This document shows, piece by piece, positions 34,143 through 44,090 of a stretch of DNA of 64,000 nt. Position 1 is the first letter of the stretch. Every line of letters begins with the position of its first letter. The position numbers and the translations under genes are program-made. Under the pieces are notes generated by a model. That model did not search any database. It worked only from the letters and a program-made list of their open reading frames with translations, and was not told the origin of the DNA. Source of the stretch: Neptunomonas concharum (GTDB taxonomy: Bacteria; Pseudomonadota; Gammaproteobacteria; Pseudomonadales; Balneatricaceae); contig NZ_CP043869.1 of the NCBI RefSeq assembly GCF_008630635.1, positions 2,231,160 through 2,295,159 on the forward strand. The letters are read 5' to 3'.

Positions 34143-35024
34143 TTAACTAAAGGCTTTATGTAACTTCTGATGCAGAAGCGTAGCCGCTCGCCCTAACGTT
34201 TCATGCTTTCGACAGACTAACAAGGGTGAATAGATATAACGAGACCCACCTTGATAGTTAACCTCACGCAAGCGCCCGGAACTTAACTCCTCTTGCACCT
34301 GTGCTAATGGCATCCACCCAAAACCTAAACCTTGCAGTAGCGCCGCTTTTTTAGTTTTGAAATCGCTTAGATAAAAGACTCGCTCGCCTCCAAATGTTTG
34401 CGGTCCTCCATAGGCACTACTGTAGCTGGAATCATGGACAGTCAACTCCACATGATGGAGTAACTCGCTGGTATCTAGCCCCTCTACATCGGCAAGCGGG
34501 TGATCACGACTTACCACCAGCACCGCCTCCAAGCTATCTAAGGACACCGCAGACAAGCCAGGATCTGCTTTATAATCTAATACCAACATCAAATCCGCCT
34601 GCTGTTGTTCAAATCGCTGCTGCACCCCCCCCAGAAACTCAATTCGAAACTGAATACGTGTTGGTATTTCTAACTCTGACATCTCTTTTAAAGCCTGTAA
34701 TACTGGCTCTACCGGTAGCATACCATCCACTACCAGTTCTAATTTAGGCTCCCAACCATCCGAAAACTGACTCACTAAACGGGATACATACTCTGCTTGT
34801 TGTAGTAAACGTTTACCCTCTTCCAGTATACGCAGCCCCACTGGGGTTAGCTCAGCACGATAAGTGCTGCGATCAAATACCTGTGTACCTAATTGCTCCT
34901 CGAGCTTACTGATCTGGTAACTAATAGACGACTGAGTTTTATGTAAAACTTCAGCTGCTTTTGCAAAACTCCCTGTCTCGACCACTGCATTCAGTACTTT
35001 TAGCGATTCTAAACTAACTGCCAT
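34143..35024 (-). CDS. LysR-family regulator next to HPPD
   Basis: 293 aa: an N-terminal LysR helix-turn-helix (about 5-62, with GSFAKAAEVLHKTQSSISYQISKLEEQLG) and a substrate-binding effector domain. It is divergent from the HPPD gene (159 bp between starts), the classic arrangement for a LysR activator of its neighbour. An aromatic metabolite is a plausible effector, by context only. Confidence 0.9.
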   Translation of the reverse strand: MAVSLESLKVLNAVVETGSFAKAAEVLHKTQSSISYQISKLEEQLGTQVFDRSTYRAELTPVGLRILEEGKRLLQQAEYVSRLVSQFSDGWEPKLELVVDGMLPVEPVLQALKEMSELEIPTRIQFRIEFLGGVQQRFEQQQADLMLVLDYKADPGLSAVSLDSLEAVLVVSRDHPLADVEGLDTSELLHHVELTVHDSSYSSAYGGPQTFGGERVFYLSDFKTKKAALLQGLGFGWMPLAQVQEELSSGRLREVNYQGGSRYIYSPLLVCRKHETLGRAATLLHQKLHKAFS

Positions 35025-35183
35025 ACAACACCATCGATTTATTTGATCATCCTTAACAGAATATTCCGCTTTTTCTGAACAAGCAAACCGAATACTTTGA
35101 ACACACTATTGGCTGAAGTATCTGCCACATTATAAAAATCGCCCAACCCAACCTAGCCGGGCTAATGCACAGAGGAAAATATC

Positions 35184-36224
35184 ATGCGTTCTGAGAAGAA
35201 TCCTATCGGTTTACAAGGTATTGAATTTACCGAATTTGCGAGCCATGACTTAGCCTTTATGGAGCAAGTATTTTTTGCATTTGGCTTTTCAAAACTAAAA
35301 CGCCATCAGGATAAAGAGATCTACTATTTTAATCAGAACGATATCCATTTCTTATTAAACAATGAAAAGGATGGGTTTTCTGCTGAGTTTACTCGCCGTC
35401 ATGGGCCAGCAATCTGCTCAATGGGGTGGCGTGTCGATAATGCCACTGAGGCATTAGCAGAAGCGGTTAAACGTGGCGCTAAAGCCGCAGATCCAGCAAA
35501 AACCGATCTCCCATACCCTGCTATCTATGGTATTGGTGACAGTCTGATCTACTTCATCGACAAATTTGGCGCTAAAGGCTCTATCTATCATGATGATTTT
35601 GCCCCCCTAGAAAATCCGGTTATAACCGAAAATCTGGGCTTTATTGAAATCGACCACCTGACCAATAATGTCTATAAAGGTACGATGAACACATGGGCCA
35701 ACTTCTATAAAGACGTATTTGGCTTTGAAGAGGTTAGATACTTCGACATTAAAGGACAAAAAACCGCTTTACTCTCTTATGCACTTCGCTCGCCAGATGG
35801 AAGTTTCTGCATCCCTATCAATGAGGGCAAAGATGATAACAACAACCAAATAGATGAATACTTGGATCAATATAATGGCCCTGGGGTTCAGCACATTGCC
35901 TTCCGTTCAGACGACTTACTCACCTCTCTGGACAAACTGGATCGCAGCGTTATTGATACATTAGATATCCATGATAACTACTATGAAGAAGTGTTCAATC
36001 GTGTACCTAATGTCACGGAAGATCGCGCCAAAATTAAAGCTCATCAAGTTTTAGTGGATGGCGATGATAAGGGTTACTTACTACAAATTTTCACAAAAAA
36101 TCTGTTTGGCCCTATTTTTATCGAGCTAATCCAACGTAAAGAAAACTTAGGTTTCGGCGAAGGGAACTTCCAAGCCTTATTTGAATCTATTGAACGTGAC
36201 CAAGAGCGTCGTGGCGTTATTTAA
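35184..36224 (+). CDS. hppD: 4-hydroxyphenylpyruvate dioxygenase
   Basis: 346 aa; converts 4-hydroxyphenylpyruvate to homogentisate in tyrosine catabolism using Fe(II) and O2. Two vicinal-oxygen-chelate domains; the iron ligands are expected in EIDHLTNNV (His near residue 159), VQHIAFRSDD (His near 239) and the C-terminal FIELIQRK (Glu near 315). Length matches bacterial HPPD. The GAGG ribosome binding site precedes the ATG. No hmgA or fahA lies beside it, so the rest of the homogentisate route is elsewhere. Confidence 0.95.
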   Translation: MRSEKNPIGLQGIEFTEFASHDLAFMEQVFFAFGFSKLKRHQDKEIYYFNQNDIHFLLNNEKDGFSAEFTRRHGPAICSMGWRVDNATEALAEAVKRGAKAADPAKTDLPYPAIYGIGDSLIYFIDKFGAKGSIYHDDFAPLENPVITENLGFIEIDHLTNNVYKGTMNTWANFYKDVFGFEEVRYFDIKGQKTALLSYALRSPDGSFCIPINEGKDDNNNQIDEYLDQYNGPGVQHIAFRSDDLLTSLDKLDRSVIDTLDIHDNYYEEVFNRVPNVTEDRAKIKAHQVLVDGDDKGYLLQIFTKNLFGPIFIELIQRKENLGFGEGNFQALFESIERDQERRGVI

Positions 36225-36250
36225 TGCCATAGCCTCCTGATCTCTGCACT

Positions 36251-36316
36251 GCCGGCTTCCTTTTTGGGACACAATTTGTGTGAGAGGAAGTCGGCAATCT
36301 TTATATCTTTTTAGAC
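36251..36316 (+). terminator. Terminator after HPPD
   Basis: GCCGGCTTCC (36251-36260) pairs with GGAAGTCGGC (36286-36295, one G-U), with an inner ACACAA/TTGTGT hairpin, then T-rich sequence to 36316. Confidence 0.65.
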
Positions 36317-36544
36317 TTTTACAAATCGCCCAACCTGACCGCCGTCAGCCAAGGTCACTTTTTCAGTGAACATTTCGTAAGGGCGAACCCACAAATATCC
36401 TTCACCATAAAGGGGGCGATACACCACCATCCACTCCTCGGTCTCTGAGTGCAGGGCCAGATCAATTACTTCATATTCATTGCCCTTGTAATGCTGGTAT
36501 TTACCTGTTTCTAAGGAGGGTTTAGTCGGTAAAGATTTGTTCAT
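36311..36544 (-). CDS. DUF1653 protein
   Basis: 77 aa, small soluble protein of the DUF1653 family, with GKYQHYKGNEYEVIDLALHSET near residue 13 and VVYRPLYGEGYLWVRPYEMFTEKV near 38. The family is common in bacteria, sometimes fused to other domains; role unknown. AAGGAAA precedes the ATG, and the start overlaps the stop of the gene upstream (36541), so the two are coupled. Confidence 0.85.
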   Translation of the reverse strand: MNKSLPTKPSLETGKYQHYKGNEYEVIDLALHSETEEWMVVYRPLYGEGYLWVRPYEMFTEKVTLADGGQVGRFVKV

Positions 36545-37044
36545 AGTTTTCCTTCGATCAGCTGGTTTAGCGCTTGCTTAATGATTAATAAGTCGGACTC
36601 GTCTCCCTCTTTCCAGTATGCCGTCACCTGTATAGGTGTCGACTCCAACGCAATGACATCAGCTGGCAATATGTCGATAATTTGGTTTAAGGCGACTAAT
36701 TGGTCGCTGTTTAAAGTTCGCTCGCCCATTTTCCAGCTCCACTTTTCTGGTAAACCTTCGTTAGCCATCGCATCAACTTTAAAAATTTGCCACGGTTTGA
36801 GTAGCTCGGCTTTTTTCTTATCAACATTGCTGCGGGTGATACGGTAAGCGGGTACATTGTGGTTATCGCCTTCCATTTCACCTTTGCCTCTGGGGGCAGT
36901 CAGGCGCACTAGCTGGATTTGAAACCCTTCCCCTCTAGCCTTTAGGCGAAGCTTCGCCTGAAACCGCTCTCTTTGCGTCGGCATCATCCACATCGCGGAC
37001 CCCAGCAAAGAAAGGACGACAAAAACAATGATTAACACTTTCAT
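36541..37044 (-). CDS. Membrane-anchored protein, unknown
   Basis: 167 aa. One N-terminal hydrophobic helix (about 3-20) followed by a Lys/Arg-rich stretch and a soluble region of about 130 residues without a motif I recognise (KPWQIFKV, PEKWSWKMGER, QLNQLIEGKL-type ends). Similar small proteins occur in other gammaproteobacteria, to my memory, as conserved hypotheticals. AGGAAA ribosome binding site. Coupled to the DUF1653 gene. Confidence 0.7.
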   Translation of the reverse strand: MKVLIIVFVVLSLLGSAMWMMPTQRERFQAKLRLKARGEGFQIQLVRLTAPRGKGEMEGDNHNVPAYRITRSNVDKKKAELLKPWQIFKVDAMANEGLPEKWSWKMGERTLNSDQLVALNQIIDILPADVIALESTPIQVTAYWKEGDESDLLIIKQALNQLIEGKL

Positions 37045-37149
37045 GGGGCGCTTTCCTTTTGATATGCGTCACCTATTTTTTGTATAGGGAGAGTTTAACA
37101 GAGTACGCTATGCTAAGCTGAAAATAACCCACAAATAAGGATGATTCTC

Positions 37150-37593
37150 ATGGCTGTTTATTCAAAAATTTTACTCGCAGTGGATCTGTCTGAGGAATCT
37201 GATCAACTCATCGAGAAGACTCGCACAATAGCGACGAATAATCAGGCGCAATTAACCGTCATTCATGTAATAGAGCCTTTGAGTTTTGCATATGGCGGTG
37301 ATGTTCCGATGGATCTGACTACCGTACAAAACCAGTTAGATGAGCATGCTCGCAGCAAGCTAGCGCTGTTTTGTGAAAAGCTCGGTTACCCTGTTGAATC
37401 CCAGCAGGTATTAACCGGTCATACCGAATCCGAAATCCATCGTGTCGCTGAAGAAAATGGCTGCGACTTGATCGTGGTCGGCAGCCATGGACGACATGGT
37501 TTGGCGCTGCTATTGGGGTCAACCGCTAACAGCGTTCTTCATGGTGCGCCCTGTGATGTGTTAGCTATTCGTATCTACGAACCTAAAGATTGA
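37150..37593 (+). CDS. Universal stress protein
   Basis: 147-residue UspA-family protein, cytoplasmic, probably ATP-binding: the G-x2-G-x9-G(S/T) motif appears as GSHGRHGLALLLGSTANS near residue 114, and the N-terminal ILLAVDLSEES is typical. The start at 37150 is preferred: AAGGA lies eight bases before it, while the earlier ATG at 37141 has the same element too close. It is convergent with uup; a hairpin separates the two. Confidence 0.92.
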   Translation: MAVYSKILLAVDLSEESDQLIEKTRTIATNNQAQLTVIHVIEPLSFAYGGDVPMDLTTVQNQLDEHARSKLALFCEKLGYPVESQQVLTGHTESEIHRVAEENGCDLIVVGSHGRHGLALLLGSTANSVLHGAPCDVLAIRIYEPKD

Positions 37594-37612
37594 TCGTATT
37601 GAGTCTCTGTCT

Positions 37613-37638
37613 GCCATGTAGCCTGTGGGCTACATGGC
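37613..37638. terminator. Perfect hairpin between usp and uup
   Basis: GCCATGTAGCC and GGCTACATGGC form an 11-bp perfect stem with a four-base loop at the convergent junction. It includes the uup stop codon. No U-run follows on either strand, so it may act as a weak bidirectional terminator or 3'-end stabiliser. Confidence 0.5.
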
Positions 37639-39528
37639 CTCCAACTCAACCCAGCGTTCCATCAAATCTTCAACTGCCTTTTCTTGTGCCGCCATCGCGG
37701 CCAGACGTTCCGTTACATAGCTATGTTCTTTGCTGTAAAAGTCTGGATTAGCCGTCTCTTCCTGAAGCGCTGCTAACTCAGCTTCTGCCGCTTCCAGCAA
37801 AGCGGGGAGTTGTTCCAGCTCTCTTTGCAGCTTATAGCTGAGTTTGGCTTTTTTCTGCTCTGTTGCTACAGCTTCTGGTTTCGTTTGCGCTTTAACTTCG
37901 GCTTTGGGTGCTTCACCTTTACCCACAGCTTTGGCTTTTTGAGGTTCGGGGCGCTGCCTCAACCAATCTTGATAGCCACCCACGTAAGAGGCGACAACGC
38001 CATCCCCTTCAAATGCAAACGTACTTGTAACTACATTATCTAAGAATGCCCTATCATGGCTAACAAGTAGGACCGTGCCTTTGTAGTCCAAAAGAATCTC
38101 TTCCAGTAACTCCAGTGTTTCGACATCCAGGTCATTGGTTGGCTCATCGAGTACCAGTAAGTTAGCCGGTTGGCTAAAAAGACGCGCGAGTAACACACGA
38201 TTACACTCTCCGCCAGACAGTGCTTTGACCGGCGTACGCGCTCGATCTGGAGAAAACAAAAAGTCTTGTAAGTAGCCAATAATGTGACGACGATTACCGT
38301 TGATCTCGATCGACTCTCGTCCTTCAGAAATGTTGTCGATCACCGTTTTCTCAGGATCGAGCTGCCCCCTCAACTGGTCAAAGTAAGCGACCTCTAGTTT
38401 AGTTCCGCGATTAATCTTACCGCTGGTTGGCTCTAACTCGCCCAAAATCAGCTTTAACAATGTGCTTTTGCCTGCCCCGTTGGGCCCGATCAAACCAATA
38501 CGGTCGCCACGTTGAATAGCACCGGTCAGGCTACGGATCACTTGGTGCTCCCCAAAGCTCACCGAGACATTTTCTAGTTCAGCCACCAGCTTGCCGGATT
38601 TTTGCGCCTCTTCAAGATTAAAGCTTGCCTTGCCCTGTCGATTTAAACGCTCAGAGCGCTCATTACGCATCGCTTTTAGCGCACGGACACGCCCTTCGTT
38701 ACGGGTTCGGCGTGCTTTAATACCCTGACGAATCCATACTTCTTCTTGCGCTAAACGTTTATCAAATAGCGCATTGTGCTTCTCTTCCTGCTCCAGAAGA
38801 ATCTGTTTCTGCTCAGTATAACTGGTGTAGTTGCCGGTAAATGAGGTTAAACGGCCACGATCCAGCTCAATAATGCGCGTCGATAAATGGTCAACCAACG
38901 CCCTATCATGAGAAACAAATAGTAAACCGCCTCGAAACTCCATAAGCTGCTGCTCTAACCATTCGATGGTTTCGATATCCAAATGGTTAGTCGGCTCGTC
39001 AAGGAGCAAAAGATCAGGGTTTTGAACTAAGGCTGCACCCAAAGCAGCCCGACGTCGCCACCCACCTGACAGTGATGCCATACTTACATCACCGTTCAAG
39101 TTTAATTTGGTTAAAACACGCTCTACCTTTTGCTCCAAATGCCAACCGTCGACTGCTTCTAGACGGTGCTGTAAGCGCTCCATCTCCGCCATCGCTTTTG
39201 CATCTGTTCGTGTGGCAAGTTCATCGTAAGCTGCACGCATCTGAACAACATCTTGTAAGCCTGATGCCACAACATCCCATACTTTGCGTTCATCCGCCGC
39301 CGGCAACGCCTGGGGTAACTCAGCAATACGGCACGCGGGGTCGATCCACAACTCGCCGCCATCCAGATGCACCTGACCATTGATCACCTTCATCAAGGTC
39401 GACTTTCCTGCGCCGTTTAAACCCACCAGACCGATGCGCTCACCCGGCTCAATAATCAGGTCGGCATCAGTTAGTAAGGGGCGGGAACCAAAGGCAACAG
39501 AGGCCTTGTCTAAACGGATCAGGGGCAT
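37630..39528 (-). CDS. uup: Uup, ABC-F ATPase
   Basis: 632 aa, soluble duplicated ATPase. Two ABC cassettes with Walker A GLNGAGKST and GPNGAGKST, signatures LSGGWRRRAALG and LSGGECNRVLLA, and Walker B LLLDEPTNHLD and LVLDEPTNDLD; the ABC-F linker lies between. The C-terminal ~90 residues form a basic then coiled-coil domain (LSYKLQRELEQLPALLEAAE), which is diagnostic for Uup. It acts on ribosomes or branched DNA; loss raises transposon excision in E. coli. The ATG at 39528 matches the family N-terminus; the extension to 39555 is not needed. Confidence 0.94.
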   Translation of the reverse strand: MPLIRLDKASVAFGSRPLLTDADLIIEPGERIGLVGLNGAGKSTLMKVINGQVHLDGGELWIDPACRIAELPQALPAADERKVWDVVASGLQDVVQMRAAYDELATRTDAKAMAEMERLQHRLEAVDGWHLEQKVERVLTKLNLNGDVSMASLSGGWRRRAALGAALVQNPDLLLLDEPTNHLDIETIEWLEQQLMEFRGGLLFVSHDRALVDHLSTRIIELDRGRLTSFTGNYTSYTEQKQILLEQEEKHNALFDKRLAQEEVWIRQGIKARRTRNEGRVRALKAMRNERSERLNRQGKASFNLEEAQKSGKLVAELENVSVSFGEHQVIRSLTGAIQRGDRIGLIGPNGAGKSTLLKLILGELEPTSGKINRGTKLEVAYFDQLRGQLDPEKTVIDNISEGRESIEINGNRRHIIGYLQDFLFSPDRARTPVKALSGGECNRVLLARLFSQPANLLVLDEPTNDLDVETLELLEEILLDYKGTVLLVSHDRAFLDNVVTSTFAFEGDGVVASYVGGYQDWLRQRPEPQKAKAVGKGEAPKAEVKAQTKPEAVATEQKKAKLSYKLQRELEQLPALLEAAEAELAALQEETANPDFYSKEHSYVTERLAAMAAQEKAVEDLMERWVELEAM

Positions 39529-39596
39529 GGCACGCTCTTTTAGATAGAAAAACAAGCGCGCATTTTAACCAAATCATCGTAAGCAATATAGCTAAA

Positions 39597-40604
39597 TCAG
39601 CATGACCCAGCTTTTGAAGGCTCGTTTGGCAGCAATGGCTCAATGTTTCGATTGACCAGATGCCGTTTCCAGAACGTCTCAGAACAACGTACGGTGATAC
39701 GTGTGAAGGTGCCGATCAAAACAACCGTGAATATTAATCTGGCCCACAAGACACCCGAAAGGTCCGCACCAAGTACCATAACTAAGAGGGTATCCTCGAT
39801 CATACTGTGGGACAGTGCTAGCAGGCACATTGAGGCAAAGATATCCTGCTGAGGCACATGCCCTGCCCTCGCTTCTTTAATCAAGAGCCCGCCACCAAAA
39901 GATAAACCCAACGTGACGCCCACAATGGTAATCGTCGTTGCTTCTTTTCCAATACCCAGAAAACGCAGGATGGGCCTTAGTAAAAAGCCGATTAAGCGCT
40001 CGATACCTAGGAGTTTGAGTATTTTCAAACACGTTAGTAGCACAATAATGATCACCTGAATCATTAACAAGCTTTTAGCTTGATTGACAACCCAAGCCCA
40101 TAAGCCTGCCTCTGGTATCTGTGGCTGCCAAACCAATTGGTTGGTTTCTTGAAGCCAGTTCATCTGGGTATATAACTGATGCAAAATCCAGCCTAATAAT
40201 AAGCCGCCTCCCAAGCGAAGCAACAAAGTGACACGGAGCCTGACCCCCGCCTGCTGAGCAATGCGCGCTTCCACCGGTAGACCATGGGCAAGTAGCAATA
40301 GCACTGATAGTACGGTCACTTGTGCGACGCTCAGCACCTCTGTCTGCTGAACGTAAAAAAAGACCAGCATACCTGCATAAATATTCGTCAAAATAGTGGT
40401 CGCCCACACCAACCCCATCGATTCAGGAAGCCCAACCCAAGCCATAATAGGCCCCAGAAAAGTGGCCAAATAGTCGACAGCGCCCAGCTCTTCTAAAATT
40501 TTAACGACAATAATAGTAGGTACCATAAGTTTGAAAAGCGTTGTCGATACCTGCCAGATATCATTTCCCAACTCACTTCCAAAACGCCGCAAAGACGTAT
40601 ACAT
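39597..40604 (-). CDS. Nucleoside-recognition (gate) domain membrane protein
   Basis: 335 aa, about eight hydrophobic helices. Two gate-type halves: one near residues 25-120 (LATFLGPIMAWVGLPES), the other near 215-320 (LLRPILRFLGIGKEATTITIVG). This family includes SpoIVA/spore maturation-type and nucleoside transporter-related proteins; substrate unknown. AGGAG lies ten bases before the ATG. It is divergent from an Lrp-family gene (159 bp), which may control it. Confidence 0.8.
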   Translation of the reverse strand: MYTSLRRFGSELGNDIWQVSTTLFKLMVPTIIVVKILEELGAVDYLATFLGPIMAWVGLPESMGLVWATTILTNIYAGMLVFFYVQQTEVLSVAQVTVLSVLLLLAHGLPVEARIAQQAGVRLRVTLLLRLGGGLLLGWILHQLYTQMNWLQETNQLVWQPQIPEAGLWAWVVNQAKSLLMIQVIIIVLLTCLKILKLLGIERLIGFLLRPILRFLGIGKEATTITIVGVTLGLSFGGGLLIKEARAGHVPQQDIFASMCLLALSHSMIEDTLLVMVLGADLSGVLWARLIFTVVLIGTFTRITVRCSETFWKRHLVNRNIEPLLPNEPSKAGSC

Positions 40605-40763
40605 AAATATGAACTCCTGCTCGGTTGTATGATGTGGTATGCGACAGAACTGGAATATAGTAATAGGCTAACTGTTTTTATAATTTCTAAAATCTATATA
40701 TTTTGAAATATAATTTCTTAATTCATTACAAATAAGAATTTTATAAACCTTCAAGGGAATACC

Positions 40764-41222
40764 ATGGAACTTGATGAGATTGACCGCCGAATTCTAAGAA
40801 CCCTTCAGTCCAACAGCCATCTTACGAACGCAAGCTTAGCAGAGCACGTCGGGATTTCGCCGCCAGCTTGTCTGAAGCGCGTTCGCTCGCTGCGCCAGAA
40901 TCATGTCATTCTCAAAGAGGTCGCTATTCTTAACCCTTTACTTACAGGCAACGGCATTACCATGATTGTGGAGGTCGAAATGGAACGAGACCGTGCTGAT
41001 CTAAACCAAGCTTTTATAAAGCGCGTCAATGTCGCACAAGAAGTCACGCAGTCATACCAAGTCACCGGAGAAGTCGATTTTGTGCTGATTGTTTCAGTCC
41101 CTGATATGGAAGCCTTCCAACACTTTGCAGAGAAAGTCTTATACGCTGACCAAAACGTTCGTAAGTTTCGAACGCTGATTTCAATGAAGCGTAATAAATA
41201 TACGACCGAGCTTCCAATATGA
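40764..41222 (+). CDS. Lrp/AsnC family regulator
   Basis: 152 aa. An N-terminal winged helix (ELDEIDRRILRTLQSNSHLTNASLAEHVGISPPACLKRV) and a C-terminal RAM domain (VTGEVDFVLIVSVPDMEAFQHF). AAGGGAA precedes the ATG. Divergent from the gate-domain membrane protein gene, which suggests local control of transport, possibly of an amino acid or nucleobase; the effector is not predictable. Confidence 0.92.
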   Translation: MELDEIDRRILRTLQSNSHLTNASLAEHVGISPPACLKRVRSLRQNHVILKEVAILNPLLTGNGITMIVEVEMERDRADLNQAFIKRVNVAQEVTQSYQVTGEVDFVLIVSVPDMEAFQHFAEKVLYADQNVRKFRTLISMKRNKYTTELPI

Positions 41223-41337
41223 TGATTAAAACGTGGATACACCAAGGCGATAGTAAATAACTCCTGTAGTTTACCTTTTTACTCATGCTGCATTACACTT
41301 AAGCATAACTTGAGTGATTAAGAAGGCAGACGGAACC

Positions 41338-43305
41338 ATGCTATTTAAGAAAAAGCGCTTTTCCCTAACGATCCTTATCGGCCTATCCTTATTAATTCCT
41401 TCTACCTCTGTGCTTGCCTCCAAGGCTGAGCGTGAGCTCTACATCAAGGCCAGAACAGCATTTGAGCAAAAACAAGATGCATTAGCTGATCGGTTGACAA
41501 CACAATTAGCTGCCTACCCTCTTGTGCCTTATTTACAAGTTCGGCAAATCAAGCGAGACATCGAGACCCTAAGCACTGCGACAATCTCGGCGTTTATCAA
41601 ACAACACCGTGACACACCTTTTGCCGATGATGTGCAAACAGCCCATCTCGACTTCCTGCTTAAATCTTCACAATCACAAGCCTACTTAGATGCTTATCAG
41701 AGACTCCCGCTACCGGGGGAGTATCATCAGTGTCAGCTAGCCAATGCTGAACTGAGCCTAGGGAGAAAAAAACAAGCATTTGAACGAGCCACACAATTAT
41801 GGCAATCCGGAAACTCAGTTGATAAGGCCTGCGACTCTCTGTTTGAAACTTGGATGCGCGCTGGTAACCCATCACCTTCGTTCGCGTTAACCCGTTACTG
41901 GAATGCCGTAGAGCAGAAAAACTTCTCGCTAAGTAGATATATAGAGCGATTCCTCGGCCCAGAAGGCAAGAAGCAAGCTTCCTTTGTGAACGCGGTTATT
42001 CAAGATCCAACCATTATTAAGAGTGATAAACGACTTTCTAAAACTCACCCCAAGCACGCATCACTGGCCTACATGGCCATCAGAAATATCGCTCGAAAAG
42101 ATATTAATCAAGCTGTTGAGTTGTGGCTGACACTTCGCGATAAGCTCGCTTTCTCGACTGATCAAAAAGACCAGATGGATCACTATTTTGGTATGCGCTA
42201 CGCTAAAGGCTATAGAAGTAACGCACAAGAGATGCTGGCTAAGCTAGACCCTGATTTCGGTTACCCTAAGCTCACTGAATGGCGTATTCGTTTAGCCCTC
42301 TCCCAGCAAGATTGGAAAGCAACATCACAGCTGATTACTAAACTCCCCGTAACACTCCAACAAGAGGGCCGTTGGCTCTATTGGCGTGAAACAGCAAAAA
42401 ACCGCCAATCGCCAGGCGCTTACACACCCGACTATAGTCAGGTCGTTAAAGAGCGAAGCTTCTATGGATTTTTAGCATCCGAGCAATCGTCAGTACCTTT
42501 CTTTTTAAATCATCAACCTGCTGGCTTTTCTGATGAGCGTAAAAACACACTCAAAACACTGCCTGCATTACAGCGAATACGAGAACTTTTAGCGTTAGAT
42601 TTAGAGTATGCCGCCCGTGTAGAGTGGCGATTTTTAACAAAGCAACTTAGCAAAGAAGATCAGCACGTCGTTGCCCATATCGCTAAAGACTGGCACTGGT
42701 ACGACCAAGCCATTTGGGGAGCATCCCGCATAAAAGCATGGAATGATCTCGATATACGCTTCCCCAAGCCTCATCAATCACTCTTCACTGAGATGACTAA
42801 AGAGCGCGGTATTTACCGCACATGGGCTGTGGCTATAGCCCGCCAAGAAAGCGCATTCCGAGAAACAGCACGCTCAAGAGTCGGAGCCAGAGGGTTAATG
42901 CAGTTGATGCCTGCCACCGCAAAACAAACAGCTAAGAAGTTCGAGGTCAGTTACTCCCACCCTGATCAGCTCTATACACCGAAGACTAATATATCGTTAG
43001 GAACCGCTTATCTTGCCGATATGCTAAATACCTTTGAAGGTAACCGTGTTTACGCGACAGCGGCTTATAATGCAGGCCCTGGCCGAGTTAAACAGTGGTT
43101 AAAATCGCGCGGAGACCTTCCTCTGGATGCTTGGATAGAGACAATTCCTTTTGATGAAACACGTAATTATGTACAGAACGTTTTAGCCTTTAGCGTTATT
43201 TATGATGTTCTGGATAAGAAACCCGCTAGTTTATTTAATAAAACGGAGCTTGCGGCGTTGGCGATGACAGACAAACCAGCCAAAAAAACACCGGCTTACA
43301 ATTAA
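41338..43305 (+). CDS. slt: Soluble lytic murein transglycosylase
   Basis: 655 aa, periplasmic Slt70-type enzyme cleaving peptidoglycan to 1,6-anhydro-muropeptides. N-terminal signal peptide (KKKRFSLTILIGLSLLIPS, cleavage near VLASKA), a long alpha-helical superhelix (U and L domains, about 35-460), and a C-terminal lysozyme-like domain. Its catalytic Glu is in AIARQESAFRE, with GLMQLMPATA and AYNAGPGRV following. The ATG at 41338 is used; an in-frame GTG at 41314 would add a non-signal extension. tatD follows five bases later. Confidence 0.94.
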   Translation: MLFKKKRFSLTILIGLSLLIPSTSVLASKAERELYIKARTAFEQKQDALADRLTTQLAAYPLVPYLQVRQIKRDIETLSTATISAFIKQHRDTPFADDVQTAHLDFLLKSSQSQAYLDAYQRLPLPGEYHQCQLANAELSLGRKKQAFERATQLWQSGNSVDKACDSLFETWMRAGNPSPSFALTRYWNAVEQKNFSLSRYIERFLGPEGKKQASFVNAVIQDPTIIKSDKRLSKTHPKHASLAYMAIRNIARKDINQAVELWLTLRDKLAFSTDQKDQMDHYFGMRYAKGYRSNAQEMLAKLDPDFGYPKLTEWRIRLALSQQDWKATSQLITKLPVTLQQEGRWLYWRETAKNRQSPGAYTPDYSQVVKERSFYGFLASEQSSVPFFLNHQPAGFSDERKNTLKTLPALQRIRELLALDLEYAARVEWRFLTKQLSKEDQHVVAHIAKDWHWYDQAIWGASRIKAWNDLDIRFPKPHQSLFTEMTKERGIYRTWAVAIARQESAFRETARSRVGARGLMQLMPATAKQTAKKFEVSYSHPDQLYTPKTNISLGTAYLADMLNTFEGNRVYATAAYNAGPGRVKQWLKSRGDLPLDAWIETIPFDETRNYVQNVLAFSVIYDVLDKKPASLFNKTELAALAMTDKPAKKTPAYN

Positions 43306-43310
43306 CCAGC

Positions 43311-44090
43311 ATGATTGATATCGGCGCTAACTTAACTGACAAACGTTTTCATGCGGACTTGCCCGAGGTGATAGATCGTGCCAAAGCCGCTGGCTTGGGG
43401 CATATAATTGTAACGGGGACATCTATAAATAGTGCCAGATCTGCACAGTTGCTTTGCGATAAGTATCCTGAATACTTGAGCTGTACCGTCGGCGTACATC
43501 CTCATGATGCGAGTCACTTTGAGGAAAGGGACTATTCGGTGCTTAAGGAACTCGCTCAACACTCTGCCGTCGTAGCCATTGGTGAAACGGGGCTCGATTA
43601 TAACCGCAACTTCTCACCTGCTAAGGCACAACACTTTGCATTTGAGCAGCAGATTCAACTTGCTGTTGAGACTCAGCTCCCTCTATTTCTCCATGAGCGG
43701 GAAGCAGAAAAAGATCTGATAGAAACTATCAATCCTTACCTATCCCAACTAAAGGGCGCGGTTGTGCACTGTTTTACCGGTGACAAAACGACACTGTACC
43801 GTTACTTAGATATGGGACTATATATTGGTATTACAGGATGGGTGTGTGATGAGAGGCGCGGGCTTCCACTACTGGAGCTTGTCGCACAAATACCCGATGA
43901 CCGCATCTTATTAGAGACAGATGCCCCTTACTTGTTACCAAGAAACCTTTCCCCTAAACCCAAAAAAGGGAGGAACGAGCCTAGCTTTCTGCCACATGTA
44001 GCCGCAACGATTGCAAACGTTAAAGGCATCTCCACCCAATCGTTAATAGATAAAGCCACTCAGAATACGCGGTTACTCTTTAGCCTATAG
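43311..44090 (+). CDS. tatD: TatD family DNase
   Basis: 259 aa, metal-dependent nuclease of the TIM-barrel hydrolase superfamily. The N-terminus MIDIGANLTDKRF matches TatD proper, where the HxH of YcfH-type relatives is replaced by DIGxNLT. Other metal-site motifs are VGVHPHD, IGETGLDYNR, LFLHEREA, VHCFTGD and LLETDAPYL. E. coli TatD has 3'-5' exonuclease activity linked to peroxide damage repair. It starts five bases after slt and its 3' end overlaps the convergent glutaredoxin-like gene slightly. Confidence 0.93.
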   Translation: MIDIGANLTDKRFHADLPEVIDRAKAAGLGHIIVTGTSINSARSAQLLCDKYPEYLSCTVGVHPHDASHFEERDYSVLKELAQHSAVVAIGETGLDYNRNFSPAKAQHFAFEQQIQLAVETQLPLFLHEREAEKDLIETINPYLSQLKGAVVHCFTGDKTTLYRYLDMGLYIGITGWVCDERRGLPLLELVAQIPDDRILLETDAPYLLPRNLSPKPKKGRNEPSFLPHVAATIANVKGISTQSLIDKATQNTRLLFSL